A DNA stretch of 64,000 nucleotides. Source: Fen-1273 sp963748405 (GTDB lineage Bacteria; Bacteroidota; Ignavibacteria; UBA10030; UBA6906). The translations under genes and the position numbers were made by a program. Below, piece after piece: positions 8,645 to 16,663 of this stretch; position 1 is the stretch's first letter, and each line of letters starts with the position of its first letter. The stretch spans positions 558,001 through 622,000 of the forward strand of contig CAVVIT010000011.1 in NCBI GenBank assembly GCA_963748405.1. The letters are read 5' to 3'. The notes beneath the pieces were generated by a model, which was not told the origin of the DNA, searched no databases, and saw only the letters and a program-made list of their open reading frames with translations.

Positions 8645-9448
8645 TCACCTGCACATTTCCTCCAGTGCACTCCGGCTCTCTTCCACGCCGAGCGTGAGCG
8701 CACGCCGGAGATCGATGCACCCCGCGCTGCTGTCGCCGCCGTGTATGCGGGCCAGTCCCAGGTGGTAGAACGCCCATCCGTCCGTTCCGTCGTTCCTTGC
8801 GACGCGCGAAAAATCCCGGACCGCGGAGGGGTAATCGGCGAGCGCGGCCTCGGCAAGCCCTCTGTCGAAGTACGCCCAGTCGGCGTCCGTCTCAACGCCG
8901 AGGACTTCGTTGAAATCCTTCACCGCCCCTTCGTCGTCTCCGAGTTCGTACCGCTTTCTGCCCCGTTCCCCGTGCGCCCACGAATCTTCCGGGTCGATCG
9001 CGATGAGCCTGTCGAGATCGCGCACGACGAATATCCGGGTTGTCACGATCTGCATCCGGAGCAATGTCGTTTCCCCCGTGGTGCCGTCGGGCGCGGCGTT
9101 TTGCAGCGAGTCGAGCAGGCCGGTCTGGAAGCCGATCCGGCCTCTGAGGATTTCCGTGTCCCACGGTCTGAGCAGGATCGCAGTGTCCAGATCGCTCATC
9201 GCACCGCTGATGTCTCCGAGCGCTCCCCTTGCCGTTCCCCTGCGAAAGTAGTGTTCTCCGTTTGCCGGGTTCAGCCCGATCGCCCGGCTGAAATCGCCGA
9301 CGGCGCCGGCGAAATCGCCCTGTTCGAATTTAGCGTTTCCCGAATCCGTCAGAAGCTCCTCCTGCGTTGCGAGAAGGTGATAGCATCCATCTGCGCCGAG
9401 ATGGACCGCACAGGCGACAAGAAGGAGGGACAATGGATATAACTTCAC
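8645..9448 (-). CDS. TPR-repeat protein, probable lipoprotein
   Basis: A 267-residue protein with at least five tetratricopeptide repeats: AKFEQGDFAGAVGDFSRAIGLNP, EHYFRRGTARGALGDISGAMSDL, GRKRYELGDDEGAVKDFNEVL and others. The GTG start at 9448 gives a short, hydrophobic N-terminus (VKLYPLSLLLVAC) with a plausible lipobox LVAC. TPR arrays bind protein partners; none is identified. It lies 49 bases upstream of nhaA and could be co-transcribed. Confidence 0.78.
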   Translation of the reverse strand: MKLYPLSLLLVACAVHLGADGCYHLLATQEELLTDSGNAKFEQGDFAGAVGDFSRAIGLNPANGEHYFRRGTARGALGDISGAMSDLDTAILLRPWDTEILRGRIGFQTGLLDSLQNAAPDGTTGETTLLRMQIVTTRIFVVRDLDRLIAIDPEDSWAHGERGRKRYELGDDEGAVKDFNEVLGVETDADWAYFDRGLAEAALADYPSAVRDFSRVARNDGTDGWAFYHLGLARIHGGDSSAGCIDLRRALTLGVEESRSALEEMCR

Positions 9449-9535
9449 GGGCACACCCCGCGGTTGCCGGAGGTAAACTAGCGAGTTGGGAGCCAAGACG
9501 CAATATCGCGGATCGGCTCCCGGAGAAAGGGGGGC

Positions 9536-10945
9536 TCAGCGGACGAGGAGCAGCTTCGAAGTCAGCGTCACGGAGTTCCCGCCGCGGTCAAGAGGGCGCA
9601 CGGAGAGCCGGGCGAGGTAGACCCCCGTGGCCATCGCGTTCCCGTCAAACCGCACTTCGTGTGTCCCCGCATCGGTGACGCCGTCGGCAAGCGTTGCGAC
9701 ACGCTGCCCGAGGATGTTATAGACATCGAGGTGCACGACCGACTTCCCGGGGAGTGCAAACCGGATGATCGTCGCCGGGTTGAAGGGATTGGGATAATTC
9801 CCGAGCCAGGGATGCTCCGGGCGGGAGGCCGCGGCCGACGGTGGGGCGGCGATGCCGTTCAGGATGTAGCGCCCTTTGAGCGCCATCACCCGCTGATAGG
9901 ACTCCTCGATCCTGCTCTCGGGGATGGCGCCGGACTGGACCCGCGCTTCGATCGTGTCCACCATATGGCGGAGCAGCGACGTCCCGTCCCCCAGAATGTT
10001 CGACACGTAGAGCAGGATGTCAACGCCCGCGTTGATCGAAAGCGATGCCGCTTCTTCCCTGCCGTACAGATCGGTGATCGCTTTCATGTTGTAGAGATCG
10101 TCGGTGATCACCACTCCCTGGTACCCGAGCGTGTCGCGCAGAAGTCCTGTGACCGTCTTGAGCGAGAGAGACGTCGGATAGAGGCTGTCGATATGCGCAT
10201 TGTAGAGGTGACCCACCATCACCAGGTCCACCCGGTTCGTGCCGATGAGCGACCTGTACGGTATGAGCTCCGAATCCGCCCACGTCGTCGTGATGTCCGG
10301 GAGCTGCAGGTGAGAATCCGTCGTTGCGCTCCCGTGTCCCGGGAAGTGCTTCAGCGTCGTCATGATCCCCCGGGCGTGGAGCTGGTCGATGAACGCCTGC
10401 GCATGGAGCGCCACGGTCTGGGGATTGCTCGAAAAGCTCCTGTCGAGAGCTCCGATCGCCGGGCTCTGCGGGTTGACGTCCACGTCAACGACCGGCGCGA
10501 AATCGGTGGTGAACCCGCCGGACTGGAGCCACGCGGACATGAGCGAGGCCTGGTGGGCGGTGGAGTCCGTCGAATGCCACACGGTGCCGAGCTGGTACTC
10601 GCTCGCCGTCGCCAGGTACCCGTTGGTTCCGTTCAACCTGGCGACGAGTCCGCCTTCCTGGTCGACCGCGATGAAGGGAGCGGTCCTCGCCGCGGACCTG
10701 ACTGCGGCAGTGAGGTTCTGTATCTGCACGGGGGAGGCGCAGTTTGCCCCCATGAATATCACGCCGCCGAGATTCCGCTCCGCGAGGTCCGCACGTATGG
10801 TGTCGGAGAGCGTCGTCCCGTTGAACCCCAGGATGAACATCTGCGCGATCTTCTGCCGGAGCGTGTCGTCCGCCCGGGACGACGTCTGTGCCAGCACCAT
10901 CAGGAGTACAACAAGTGCGCGACCACCTCTGTTTCGTACAAGCAT
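9536..10945 (-). CDS. Secreted glycoside hydrolase family 3 (beta-N-acetylhexosaminidase type) with T9SS sorting domain
   Basis: A 469-residue protein: signal peptide (residues 1-25), GH3 catalytic barrel (~28-350), linker, then a type A T9SS C-terminal domain beginning LGNYPNPFNPATI. Catalytic marks of NagZ-like GH3 enzymes are present: AVDQEGG, KHFPGHGSATTDSH (the His-Asp acid/base loop, near residue 200) and the nucleophile Asp in VITDDLYNM (near 270). Expected substrates are N-acetylglucosaminides, but unlike cytoplasmic NagZ this protein is exported to the surface or medium. It lies upstream of the TPR gene on the same strand. A conserved dispersed repeat lies just upstream. Confidence 0.9.
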   Translation of the reverse strand: MLVRNRGGRALVVLLMVLAQTSSRADDTLRQKIAQMFILGFNGTTLSDTIRADLAERNLGGVIFMGANCASPVQIQNLTAAVRSAARTAPFIAVDQEGGLVARLNGTNGYLATASEYQLGTVWHSTDSTAHQASLMSAWLQSGGFTTDFAPVVDVDVNPQSPAIGALDRSFSSNPQTVALHAQAFIDQLHARGIMTTLKHFPGHGSATTDSHLQLPDITTTWADSELIPYRSLIGTNRVDLVMVGHLYNAHIDSLYPTSLSLKTVTGLLRDTLGYQGVVITDDLYNMKAITDLYGREEAASLSINAGVDILLYVSNILGDGTSLLRHMVDTIEARVQSGAIPESRIEESYQRVMALKGRYILNGIAAPPSAAASRPEHPWLGNYPNPFNPATIIRFALPGKSVVHLDVYNILGQRVATLADGVTDAGTHEVRFDGNAMATGVYLARLSVRPLDRGGNSVTLTSKLLLVR

Positions 10946-10997
10946 CAGCGACCCCCCGTCATTGTGCGAATCAAAGGTTGTCCTTGCGACCCGCGAT

Positions 10998-11023
10998 GTC
11001 CTTGCGAGCGAAGCGAAGCAATC
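10998..11023. repeat. Dispersed repeat, copy 1 (TTGCGAGCGAAGCGAAGCAATC type)
   Basis: The segment reads TTGCGAG-CGAAGCGAAGCAATC and lies in the 88-base gap between two T9SS-cargo genes. The half-site TGTCCTTGCGA is duplicated just before it, with a 19-base period (10978-10988 and 10997-11007). Related copies are at 33081-33120 and 39448-39471 in this window. Sequences of this kind are known as dispersed intergenic repeats in many genomes. Confidence 0.7.
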
Positions 11024-11033
11024 TACGACCAGG

Positions 11034-12830
11034 TTACCGCAGAATCAACAATTTCTTCGCCGCAACGTCGTTCCCCGTCTGCAGCCTGTAGAAATAGACC
11101 CCCGAGGCAAGCCCGTCGCCCGTGAACAGGACCTGGTGTTTCCCCGCATCCTGTGTCCCGCGGACGAGCGTTGCCACTTCCTGTCCCAGTTCGTTGTACA
11201 CCGACAATGTGACGTTCGATCTCTCGGAAAGCGTGTACGAGATAACCGTCGACGGATTGAACGGGTTCGGATAATTCTGCATAAGTTCGAACGCCGCCGG
11301 GGCGGTCGCCGCCCGCGCGGCAGTCCCGGTGACCGTCCCCACGCCGGTCATGGTGTTGTACGCCGACTGAACCCCGTCGTCGTTCGTGCGGAGGACCGAT
11401 ACGCTCGAGAGGTAATCGGCGCCGAGTCCCGCGATGAGCGCGACGACGATCTCCTGCGTATCCCCCGGAGCCATCGTGAACGGACCGGATGCGATGCATA
11501 ACCGCCGGTCCTGGGGTGTCAGCCCCCCCATCCCGTCTCTCCACCCCGTCTGTGTCACGGGATCGCCGGAGAGGCAGAATTTCGTCGGCTGGTTTGTCGT
11601 GGGATCGATGAACGGCGCTCCCGATCCGGCGATCGTTCCCGTCAGAAGCCTGTACCATTGCACGTCCCCGCCGACCCCCTGCACGGGATCCATAAACGAC
11701 ACGATCCCCTGCGTGGTAAACGTGAACGACGTCATCGGAAGGTTTTTGAATCCGGGATATTTCCCGGAACGGAATGCCGAAGTATCCCCGGCTCCACCAC
11801 GGACAACCGGCCCCTGGATCATGTCGAACCCGACCGCGGGAACAGCCGTTCCGTACACCGCGTCGGTCGGCTTCCCGTTGTACACGTACCCGAGATTTCG
11901 CGTTGTGTCACATCCCACGAAGTCGTCTCCGCCGTCCCCGAGATCGGGATCCGCCCACTGGGCAATGAACATCGTGTCGATGGCAGCGCCGCTCTTGTTG
12001 ATGAGGAGCGTGCTCACGAAAATTGTCTGTCCCAGTGCGCCGGCACGCTTGTATCCCCATATCGTGCGCTGCATTTCAAGACCGATCACGGGCGAACCGG
12101 CCAGAAACACGACGCGCGCGGCATTGCAGTCGTTGGCGACGAACCAGAGCGTCTGGTCCGCGCCCGGCTTCCCGGGGACGTCATACCGGGGATCGTACGG
12201 ACCGGACGTGCGCTGGACGTTATTGGAATCCTTGCCGTACGTGAACGGGGCACCCTGCGCGGCGGGCCACTGATTCCAGTCGTTGATGTACTGGTTGTAG
12301 ATGTCCTGGTCGCTGTAGCTCTCGTACCGTGCAATGTAGGCAGTCTCCTCGGCCGCGATCTTCGACTGAACGCTTGCGAACGGGGTCGCCGGAGTGATGT
12401 CCGGGCGCACCCTGTATATCCTGTTCGCCGGATTTGTCGGGTCGTCTCCGACGGGGTCGGTCGTTGCCGTCCCGTTGACGACGATGGGACCGGCCTCCAG
12501 CCCGTGGCGGTAGACCGACCCTCCCACTTTCGGCGTCGTTCTTCCTTTGTGATACCCTCCCCAGATGATGCCGTCCTCGTACACCGTCGTCTTGCCGGAC
12601 CCCTTCGTAAACTCAAAGCCTTCGTTGAGTGTGCTGAATTTATTGTACGATCCGTCACCGTTGTTTCCGTAGTAGTTGAAGACGTTGTTGATCAGGAACG
12701 GCCGGTAGAGGTCGTCGCCGGACGTTGTGAGAACGGAGACGACTCCGCGATGTCCCGCATTCCCTCCCGAAGCGGGCGAGAGCACCGCTCCGAGGCACGC
12801 GATGGTGAGCGAGAGTTTCCGGATAGTCAT
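11034..12830 (-). CDS. Large secreted surface protein with T9SS sorting domain
   Basis: A 598-residue exported protein. Signal peptide MTIRKLSLTIACLGAVLSPAS; the C-terminus is a type A sorting domain (MQNYPNPFNPSTVISYTLS ... VYFYRLQTG). The ~480 residues between hold no enzyme motif I recognise. They are Gly/Asp/Asn-rich with aromatic patches, as in FlgD-associated surface proteins of Ignavibacteria-like bacteria. It is predicted to cross the outer membrane by the type IX system. A structured leader with an intrinsic terminator lies between its promoter and start codon. Confidence 0.82.
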   Translation of the reverse strand: MTIRKLSLTIACLGAVLSPASGGNAGHRGVVSVLTTSGDDLYRPFLINNVFNYYGNNGDGSYNKFSTLNEGFEFTKGSGKTTVYEDGIIWGGYHKGRTTPKVGGSVYRHGLEAGPIVVNGTATTDPVGDDPTNPANRIYRVRPDITPATPFASVQSKIAAEETAYIARYESYSDQDIYNQYINDWNQWPAAQGAPFTYGKDSNNVQRTSGPYDPRYDVPGKPGADQTLWFVANDCNAARVVFLAGSPVIGLEMQRTIWGYKRAGALGQTIFVSTLLINKSGAAIDTMFIAQWADPDLGDGGDDFVGCDTTRNLGYVYNGKPTDAVYGTAVPAVGFDMIQGPVVRGGAGDTSAFRSGKYPGFKNLPMTSFTFTTQGIVSFMDPVQGVGGDVQWYRLLTGTIAGSGAPFIDPTTNQPTKFCLSGDPVTQTGWRDGMGGLTPQDRRLCIASGPFTMAPGDTQEIVVALIAGLGADYLSSVSVLRTNDDGVQSAYNTMTGVGTVTGTAARAATAPAAFELMQNYPNPFNPSTVISYTLSERSNVTLSVYNELGQEVATLVRGTQDAGKHQVLFTGDGLASGVYFYRLQTGNDVAAKKLLILR

Positions 12831-12879
12831 GAGAGGACCTTTCGTTGAATGACGCTGACCCTTCCCGTATATCCCCCGG

Positions 12880-12909
12880 AAAAAAAAACCTCCGCAATCT
12901 GCTGGAGGT
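12880..12909 (-). terminator. Intrinsic terminator inside a 5' leader (candidate attenuator)
   Basis: On the minus strand: ACCTCC, bulged A, GC, loop AGATT, GC, GGAGGT, then nine T (12888-12880). It lies after the predicted start point (~12943) and 50 bases before the ATG of the T9SS protein. No minus-strand gene upstream needs termination. A preceding hairpin (12910-12932) has a 3' arm ACCTCG that nearly repeats the terminator arm ACCTCC, so the 5' arm GAGGT could pair with either. This is the layout of an attenuator. Confidence 0.75.
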
Positions 12910-12949
12910 CGAGGTGTTCAGAATGAACCTCGCGCTGTTTACTCCCTTC

Positions 12950-12978
12950 AATATACCCCCGGTAGCATGCATTTGCAA
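12950..12978 (-). promoter_or_regulatory. Promoter of the T9SS surface protein
   Basis: On the minus strand: TTGCAA (12978-12973), 17-base spacer, TATATT (12955-12950). The predicted start near 12943 gives a ~113-base leader that contains the terminator described separately. Confidence 0.6.
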
Positions 12979-13098
12979 GAAATCGATGTTCATCTTCCGG
13001 TCATCGGTGGTTCAGGAGACAAACTCGCGGGATTCACAGTTTTTTCCCGGGGGTGATTTGTCCCGCCGGTTGTGTATGATGTCCGGTCCCTGCGAAGT

Positions 13099-13126
13099 TT
13101 GTTTATCGATTGCGGATGTCTATCTT
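13099..13126 (+). promoter_or_regulatory. Possible promoter of the DUF2339 gene
   Basis: TTGTTT at 13099-13104, 16-base spacer, TATCTT at 13121-13126; start codon at 13170. Weaker match than others in the window. Confidence 0.35.
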
Positions 13127-13169
13127 TGCATAGTCATGTCCTGATTCCATCTCGACAACGGAGCCACCC

Positions 13170-15533
13170 ATGGTTGCATTCGCCCTGCTCTGTCTCTTCC
13201 TCGTGATCATCGCCCTGGCCGTCGTCTTCGCGCGCATGAGCCTTCTGTCCGCCCGCGTTACGGATCTTGAGTCAAAATTCCGGAGCGCTCTCGGTCTCAT
13301 AGGAGAACTCGAAAAGAAGGTCAGCGCGTCGGCGGTGTCGCAGACTCCCCAGCGCCGGGATGCCCGGGGAGGAATCCGGAAGAGGCCCCTGCCCGCGCGG
13401 AAGATCTCCGGCGACGCGTCGCCGGTCACTCCTGCTCCTTCTCCGGTTCCGCCGCCAACGGCCCCTGTCCTCCCCGTGATTCCCCCCCGGGCAAAATCCC
13501 GCACGAAGGAGGAATGGGAGGCATTGATCGGGGGGAAACTCCTGAACAGGATCGGCGCGCTGGCGCTCATACTGGGCGTCGGGTTCTTCCTTCAGTATGC
13601 ATTTGCCAACGACTGGATCACGGAACCGGTCCGGGTTCTGATCGGGGTCGTCTTCGGGCTTGGACTTCTTGCCGCGGCGTCACGAAGCGCCGCCGGGGGG
13701 TTCCAGATCTTTGCCCAGGGCCTCGTGGGGGCCGGGATCGCCATTCTGTATCTTTCCGTCTACGCGTCGTTCAACTATTACCATGTCGTGAGTCAGATGT
13801 GGGCGTTCGTGTTCATGTCGTTCGTCACGGTGATCACGTTCTCGCAAGCGTTCAAGTACGATTCCGTCGTCGTGGCGCTCATCGGCTGGCTCGGAGGATT
13901 TCTGACCCCGTTCCTCCTGAGTACGGGGGAAGCGAACCCCGTCGGACTGTTCACATACCTCGCGCTCCTGGACCTGGGGCTCCTCGTCGTCGCCTGGAAG
14001 ATGGACTCCTGGATGTCCCTCGAGCCGCTGAGCATCGCCGGGACGTACCTGATTTACGCCCTCTGGCTGGGACAGGCCTATGCGGAATCGTACTTTGTCC
14101 CCGCCCTCCTCTTTCTGGCGCTCTTCTGGGTGATGTTCCACGCCGTGCATGTCCTGCGGGTCATCCGCGGCGTTGCGTCGTACGGGCGCATCCGCCTGGC
14201 GTCGGCATCGGTGCACGGAGCCGTGTTTTACATACTCCTGTACGCGCTGGTCAACATCGATCATCCGGATTGGAGGGTGCCGGCGACGCTTGTCACGGCC
14301 ATCCTCTACGGTGCGACGTCGCTCGCCTCCCGCAGAAAATCCGGCGAAAACGGGATGTTCCTGCATTCAACGCTGACGTCGATCCTCCTCGTCATCTGCG
14401 CGACGTTCATCGAGTTCAAGGGGCTGGCGCTCGTCCAGTACCTGTCCGTGGAAGCGCTCGCCCTGACCTGGGCGGGGATGCAGTGGCGGCTGCGTTCGGT
14501 CTGGGGTGGAGGGTTGGCCCTGTTCGCGGTCGCGTTTCTCTTTCTGCTTGGCACGGGAGGGGCGCTCTTTGCCTCCCCGTCGGAGCCCTTTACGCCCCTC
14601 GTGAACCCCCGGGCGTTCACATTTTTCCTCCTGTCGGCGTGCCTCGCCCTCGGCGCCGTGATCCACGGACGCCTGGAGAAGCCGGGACCCGCCGCCGTGC
14701 GCACGGCGCTCCACATCGCCTGGTGCTCCGTCATGTTCCTGCTCATCACGGTCGAGACCAACGACGTCTTCGCGCAGATGATCCGGAATGCCGGTGTCGC
14801 GCGTGAACAGCATCTGGAGTTCCTCCGCGCCATGACGATACCCGTCGCGTGGGGAGCGTATGCGCTCCTCCTGGTCCTGGGGGGAAGCCGGGAGGAGAAC
14901 CGCCCGGTCGTTGCCTCGGGGCTCGTTGCCCTCCTCCTCGCCGGGTGCCTTGCGGTGATCCGGGGATTATCGTACGCGCCGATAGCGGAATTCGTCCCCC
15001 TGCTGAACGAACGGGTGTTCCACCTTCTCATCCTCGTGGCGATGTATGCCGCGGCGCGGCGGATCCTCCGGTCCAGGCCGCCGGTGACGGGAGCCTCCGT
15101 GCAGCTCGGCGCGGGGATCCAGGCGGGGATCGTCCTGCTGGCCCTGGTGCTGATCACCGGAGAGACGTGGGACTACTTCGCGCGGGGAATCTACCGGCTC
15201 GCCCTCGCCGCGGGCACCGTGAACATCGCCGAGGAGATGTCGCGTCTTCAGAACCTCCGGCAGCTCCTCCTCTCGGCGTCGTGGCTCGTCTATTCGATCG
15301 TGCTCATGGCGATTGGAATCTGGAAGCGCTCGCGGATCGTGAGGATCGAGGCAATCGTCCTCTTCGGCATATCGATTCTGAAGATATTCATCTACGACCT
15401 TTCATTTCTCGATACGCTCTACAGGATATTCTCGTTCGTCGGACTGGGCGTGATGCTTCTCGCCGTTTCGTATCTCTACCAGCGCTACCGGGGAATCATC
15501 CTCGGCTCATCGGATACGCCCGGAGCCGTTTGA
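13170..15533 (+). CDS. DUF2339 polytopic membrane protein
   Basis: A 787-residue integral membrane protein. Residues 1-22 are a first helix, 23-50 a coiled-coil-like segment, ~52-112 a Pro/Arg-rich linker. Next comes the family signature EEWEALIGGKLLNRIGALAL / GVGFFLQYAFANDWI, then about twenty hydrophobic helices to the end. DUF2339 proteins are common in Bacteroidota and Proteobacteria and have no assigned biochemical role. The gene stands alone between intergenic stretches of about 340-350 bases on both sides. Start ATG at 13170. Confidence 0.9.
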   Translation: MVAFALLCLFLVIIALAVVFARMSLLSARVTDLESKFRSALGLIGELEKKVSASAVSQTPQRRDARGGIRKRPLPARKISGDASPVTPAPSPVPPPTAPVLPVIPPRAKSRTKEEWEALIGGKLLNRIGALALILGVGFFLQYAFANDWITEPVRVLIGVVFGLGLLAAASRSAAGGFQIFAQGLVGAGIAILYLSVYASFNYYHVVSQMWAFVFMSFVTVITFSQAFKYDSVVVALIGWLGGFLTPFLLSTGEANPVGLFTYLALLDLGLLVVAWKMDSWMSLEPLSIAGTYLIYALWLGQAYAESYFVPALLFLALFWVMFHAVHVLRVIRGVASYGRIRLASASVHGAVFYILLYALVNIDHPDWRVPATLVTAILYGATSLASRRKSGENGMFLHSTLTSILLVICATFIEFKGLALVQYLSVEALALTWAGMQWRLRSVWGGGLALFAVAFLFLLGTGGALFASPSEPFTPLVNPRAFTFFLLSACLALGAVIHGRLEKPGPAAVRTALHIAWCSVMFLLITVETNDVFAQMIRNAGVAREQHLEFLRAMTIPVAWGAYALLLVLGGSREENRPVVASGLVALLLAGCLAVIRGLSYAPIAEFVPLLNERVFHLLILVAMYAAARRILRSRPPVTGASVQLGAGIQAGIVLLALVLITGETWDYFARGIYRLALAAGTVNIAEEMSRLQNLRQLLLSASWLVYSIVLMAIGIWKRSRIVRIEAIVLFGISILKIFIYDLSFLDTLYRIFSFVGLGVMLLAVSYLYQRYRGIILGSSDTPGAV

Positions 15534-15883
15534 ATCCTGCGTGAAGGTATGTGCCCGCGGCGGCGGGAGATTGAGCCGGAATTCGGCCGCTCCCCGGACC
15601 GCGAAGCCGCAAGTTCCGCGGGTGATTGAGCCTGCGCGGGGGTGATTTGTCCGGGGTATGCCGGCCGTAAAAAGCTGAACGTTCCGGCGCCTGCCGGGCG
15701 GGCGATCGCTGTTGCCCGTCGTTTGCCTTTCATCATCCCTCTTCGTATGCTGTTTTCGCCTCCCCGCGCGGCGTCAACCGGACGCTGGAATTCGCCGGGG
15801 ACCTGCAGCATCTACCCGCTCTGCCGGCCGTAATTCCGTCCGCCGGCCTACAACTCACACACCAACACATCGGGAGCTCACTC
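15534..15883. other. 350-base intergenic region upstream of nagB
   Basis: No gene supported. It contains a second copy of the 16-base sequence CGGGGGTGATTTGTCC (15637-15652, also at 13048-13063), a related half CGGGTGATTGAGCC just before it, the predicted nagB promoter (15723-15751), and a G-poor, CA-rich leader before the ATG. Confidence 0.6.
15723..15751 (+). promoter_or_regulatory. Promoter of nagB
   Basis: TTGCCT at 15723-15728, 17-base spacer, TATGCT at 15746-15751. It predicts a ~125-base leader to the ATG at 15884; the leader ends in a CA-rich, probably unstructured stretch. Confidence 0.5.
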
Positions 15884-16651
15884 ATGCTCGTCATCGTAAA
15901 AGAGAATTATGACGCAATGAGCAAGGAAGCCGCCAGGCTCGTTGCCGACCGACTCAGAAAAAAACCCAACATGGTTCTCGGGCTCGCCACCGGGAGCACC
16001 CCGCTCGGACTCTACAAGGAGCTGATCCGGATGCACCGTGACGAGGGGCTCGATTTTTCCAAGGTCACGACGTTCAACCTCGACGAATACGTCGGACTTC
16101 CGCCGTCGCACGACCAGAGCTACCACTATTTCATGCACGAGAATTTCTTCAAGGACATCAACCTCGACGTCCGCCACATCCACGTGCCGCAGGGAATGGC
16201 GAAGGACATCGACGCGTTCTGCGCGTGGTACGAAAAACGGATCCTGGAATCGGGGGGGATCGACCTCCAGGTTCTCGGCATCGGGGGGAACGGGCATATC
16301 GCGTTCAACGAACCCGGCTCATCGCTCGGTTCGAGAACGCGCATCAAGACGCTCACCGGGACGACCCGGATGGATAACGCCCGGTTCTTCAAGACGAAGG
16401 AAGAAGTCCCCCGGTACGCTATCACGATGGGGGTCGGAACGATCATGGACGCGAAAGAGCTTCTCCTGCTGGCGAACAAGACGGGGAAGGCCGACGCCGT
16501 CAAAGCGGCGGTGGAGGGACCCCTGACGGCGATGTGCCCGGCGTCGATCATTCAGATGCACGCGAAAGCGTTCGTCTTCGTCGACAGGGACGCAGCCACA
16601 AAACTCACCGGGAACTACAACGACAGCTGGGAATCAAAGATATTCCAATGA
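15884..16651 (+). CDS. nagB: Glucosamine-6-phosphate deaminase NagB
   Basis: A 255-residue cytoplasmic enzyme that converts glucosamine 6-phosphate to fructose 6-phosphate and ammonia. Family marks: GLATGSTPLGLYKEL (phosphate loop), TFNLDEYVGL with the catalytic Asp, GIGGNGHIAFNEPGSSL with the catalytic His/Glu region, and a C-terminal KLTGNY. Length is close to the usual ~260. It is followed after 12 bases by a GlmU-like gene, so amino-sugar breakdown and use for wall precursors may be balanced here. A secreted GH3 hexosaminidase-like gene lies 5 kb away. Confidence 0.95.
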   Translation: MLVIVKENYDAMSKEAARLVADRLRKKPNMVLGLATGSTPLGLYKELIRMHRDEGLDFSKVTTFNLDEYVGLPPSHDQSYHYFMHENFFKDINLDVRHIHVPQGMAKDIDAFCAWYEKRILESGGIDLQVLGIGGNGHIAFNEPGSSLGSRTRIKTLTGTTRMDNARFFKTKEEVPRYAITMGVGTIMDAKELLLLANKTGKADAVKAAVEGPLTAMCPASIIQMHAKAFVFVDRDAATKLTGNYNDSWESKIFQ

Positions 16652-16663
16652 GGACACACACCG

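Larger units (their letters stand above)
12831..13169. other. 339-base divergent intergenic region with leader RNA and promoters
   Basis: No convincing gene is present, and the region is less GC-rich than its flanks. On the minus strand it holds a promoter (12950-12978), a hairpin (12910-12932) and an intrinsic terminator (12880-12909), all upstream of the ATG at 12830. On the plus strand there is a weaker promoter (13099-13126) for the DUF2339 gene and one copy of a 16-base repeat at 13048-13063. Confidence 0.7.

Noticed and set aside
9488..9521. GGGAGCC/GGCTCCC inverted repeat between the GH3 and TPR genes
   Set aside because: Only a 7-bp stem with a long loop and no T tract; not enough for a terminator call.
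12845..13144. 99-codon plus-strand reading frame in the intergenic region
   Set aside because: No ribosome site, no domain, unlike codon use, and it crosses the leader hairpins of the opposite strand.
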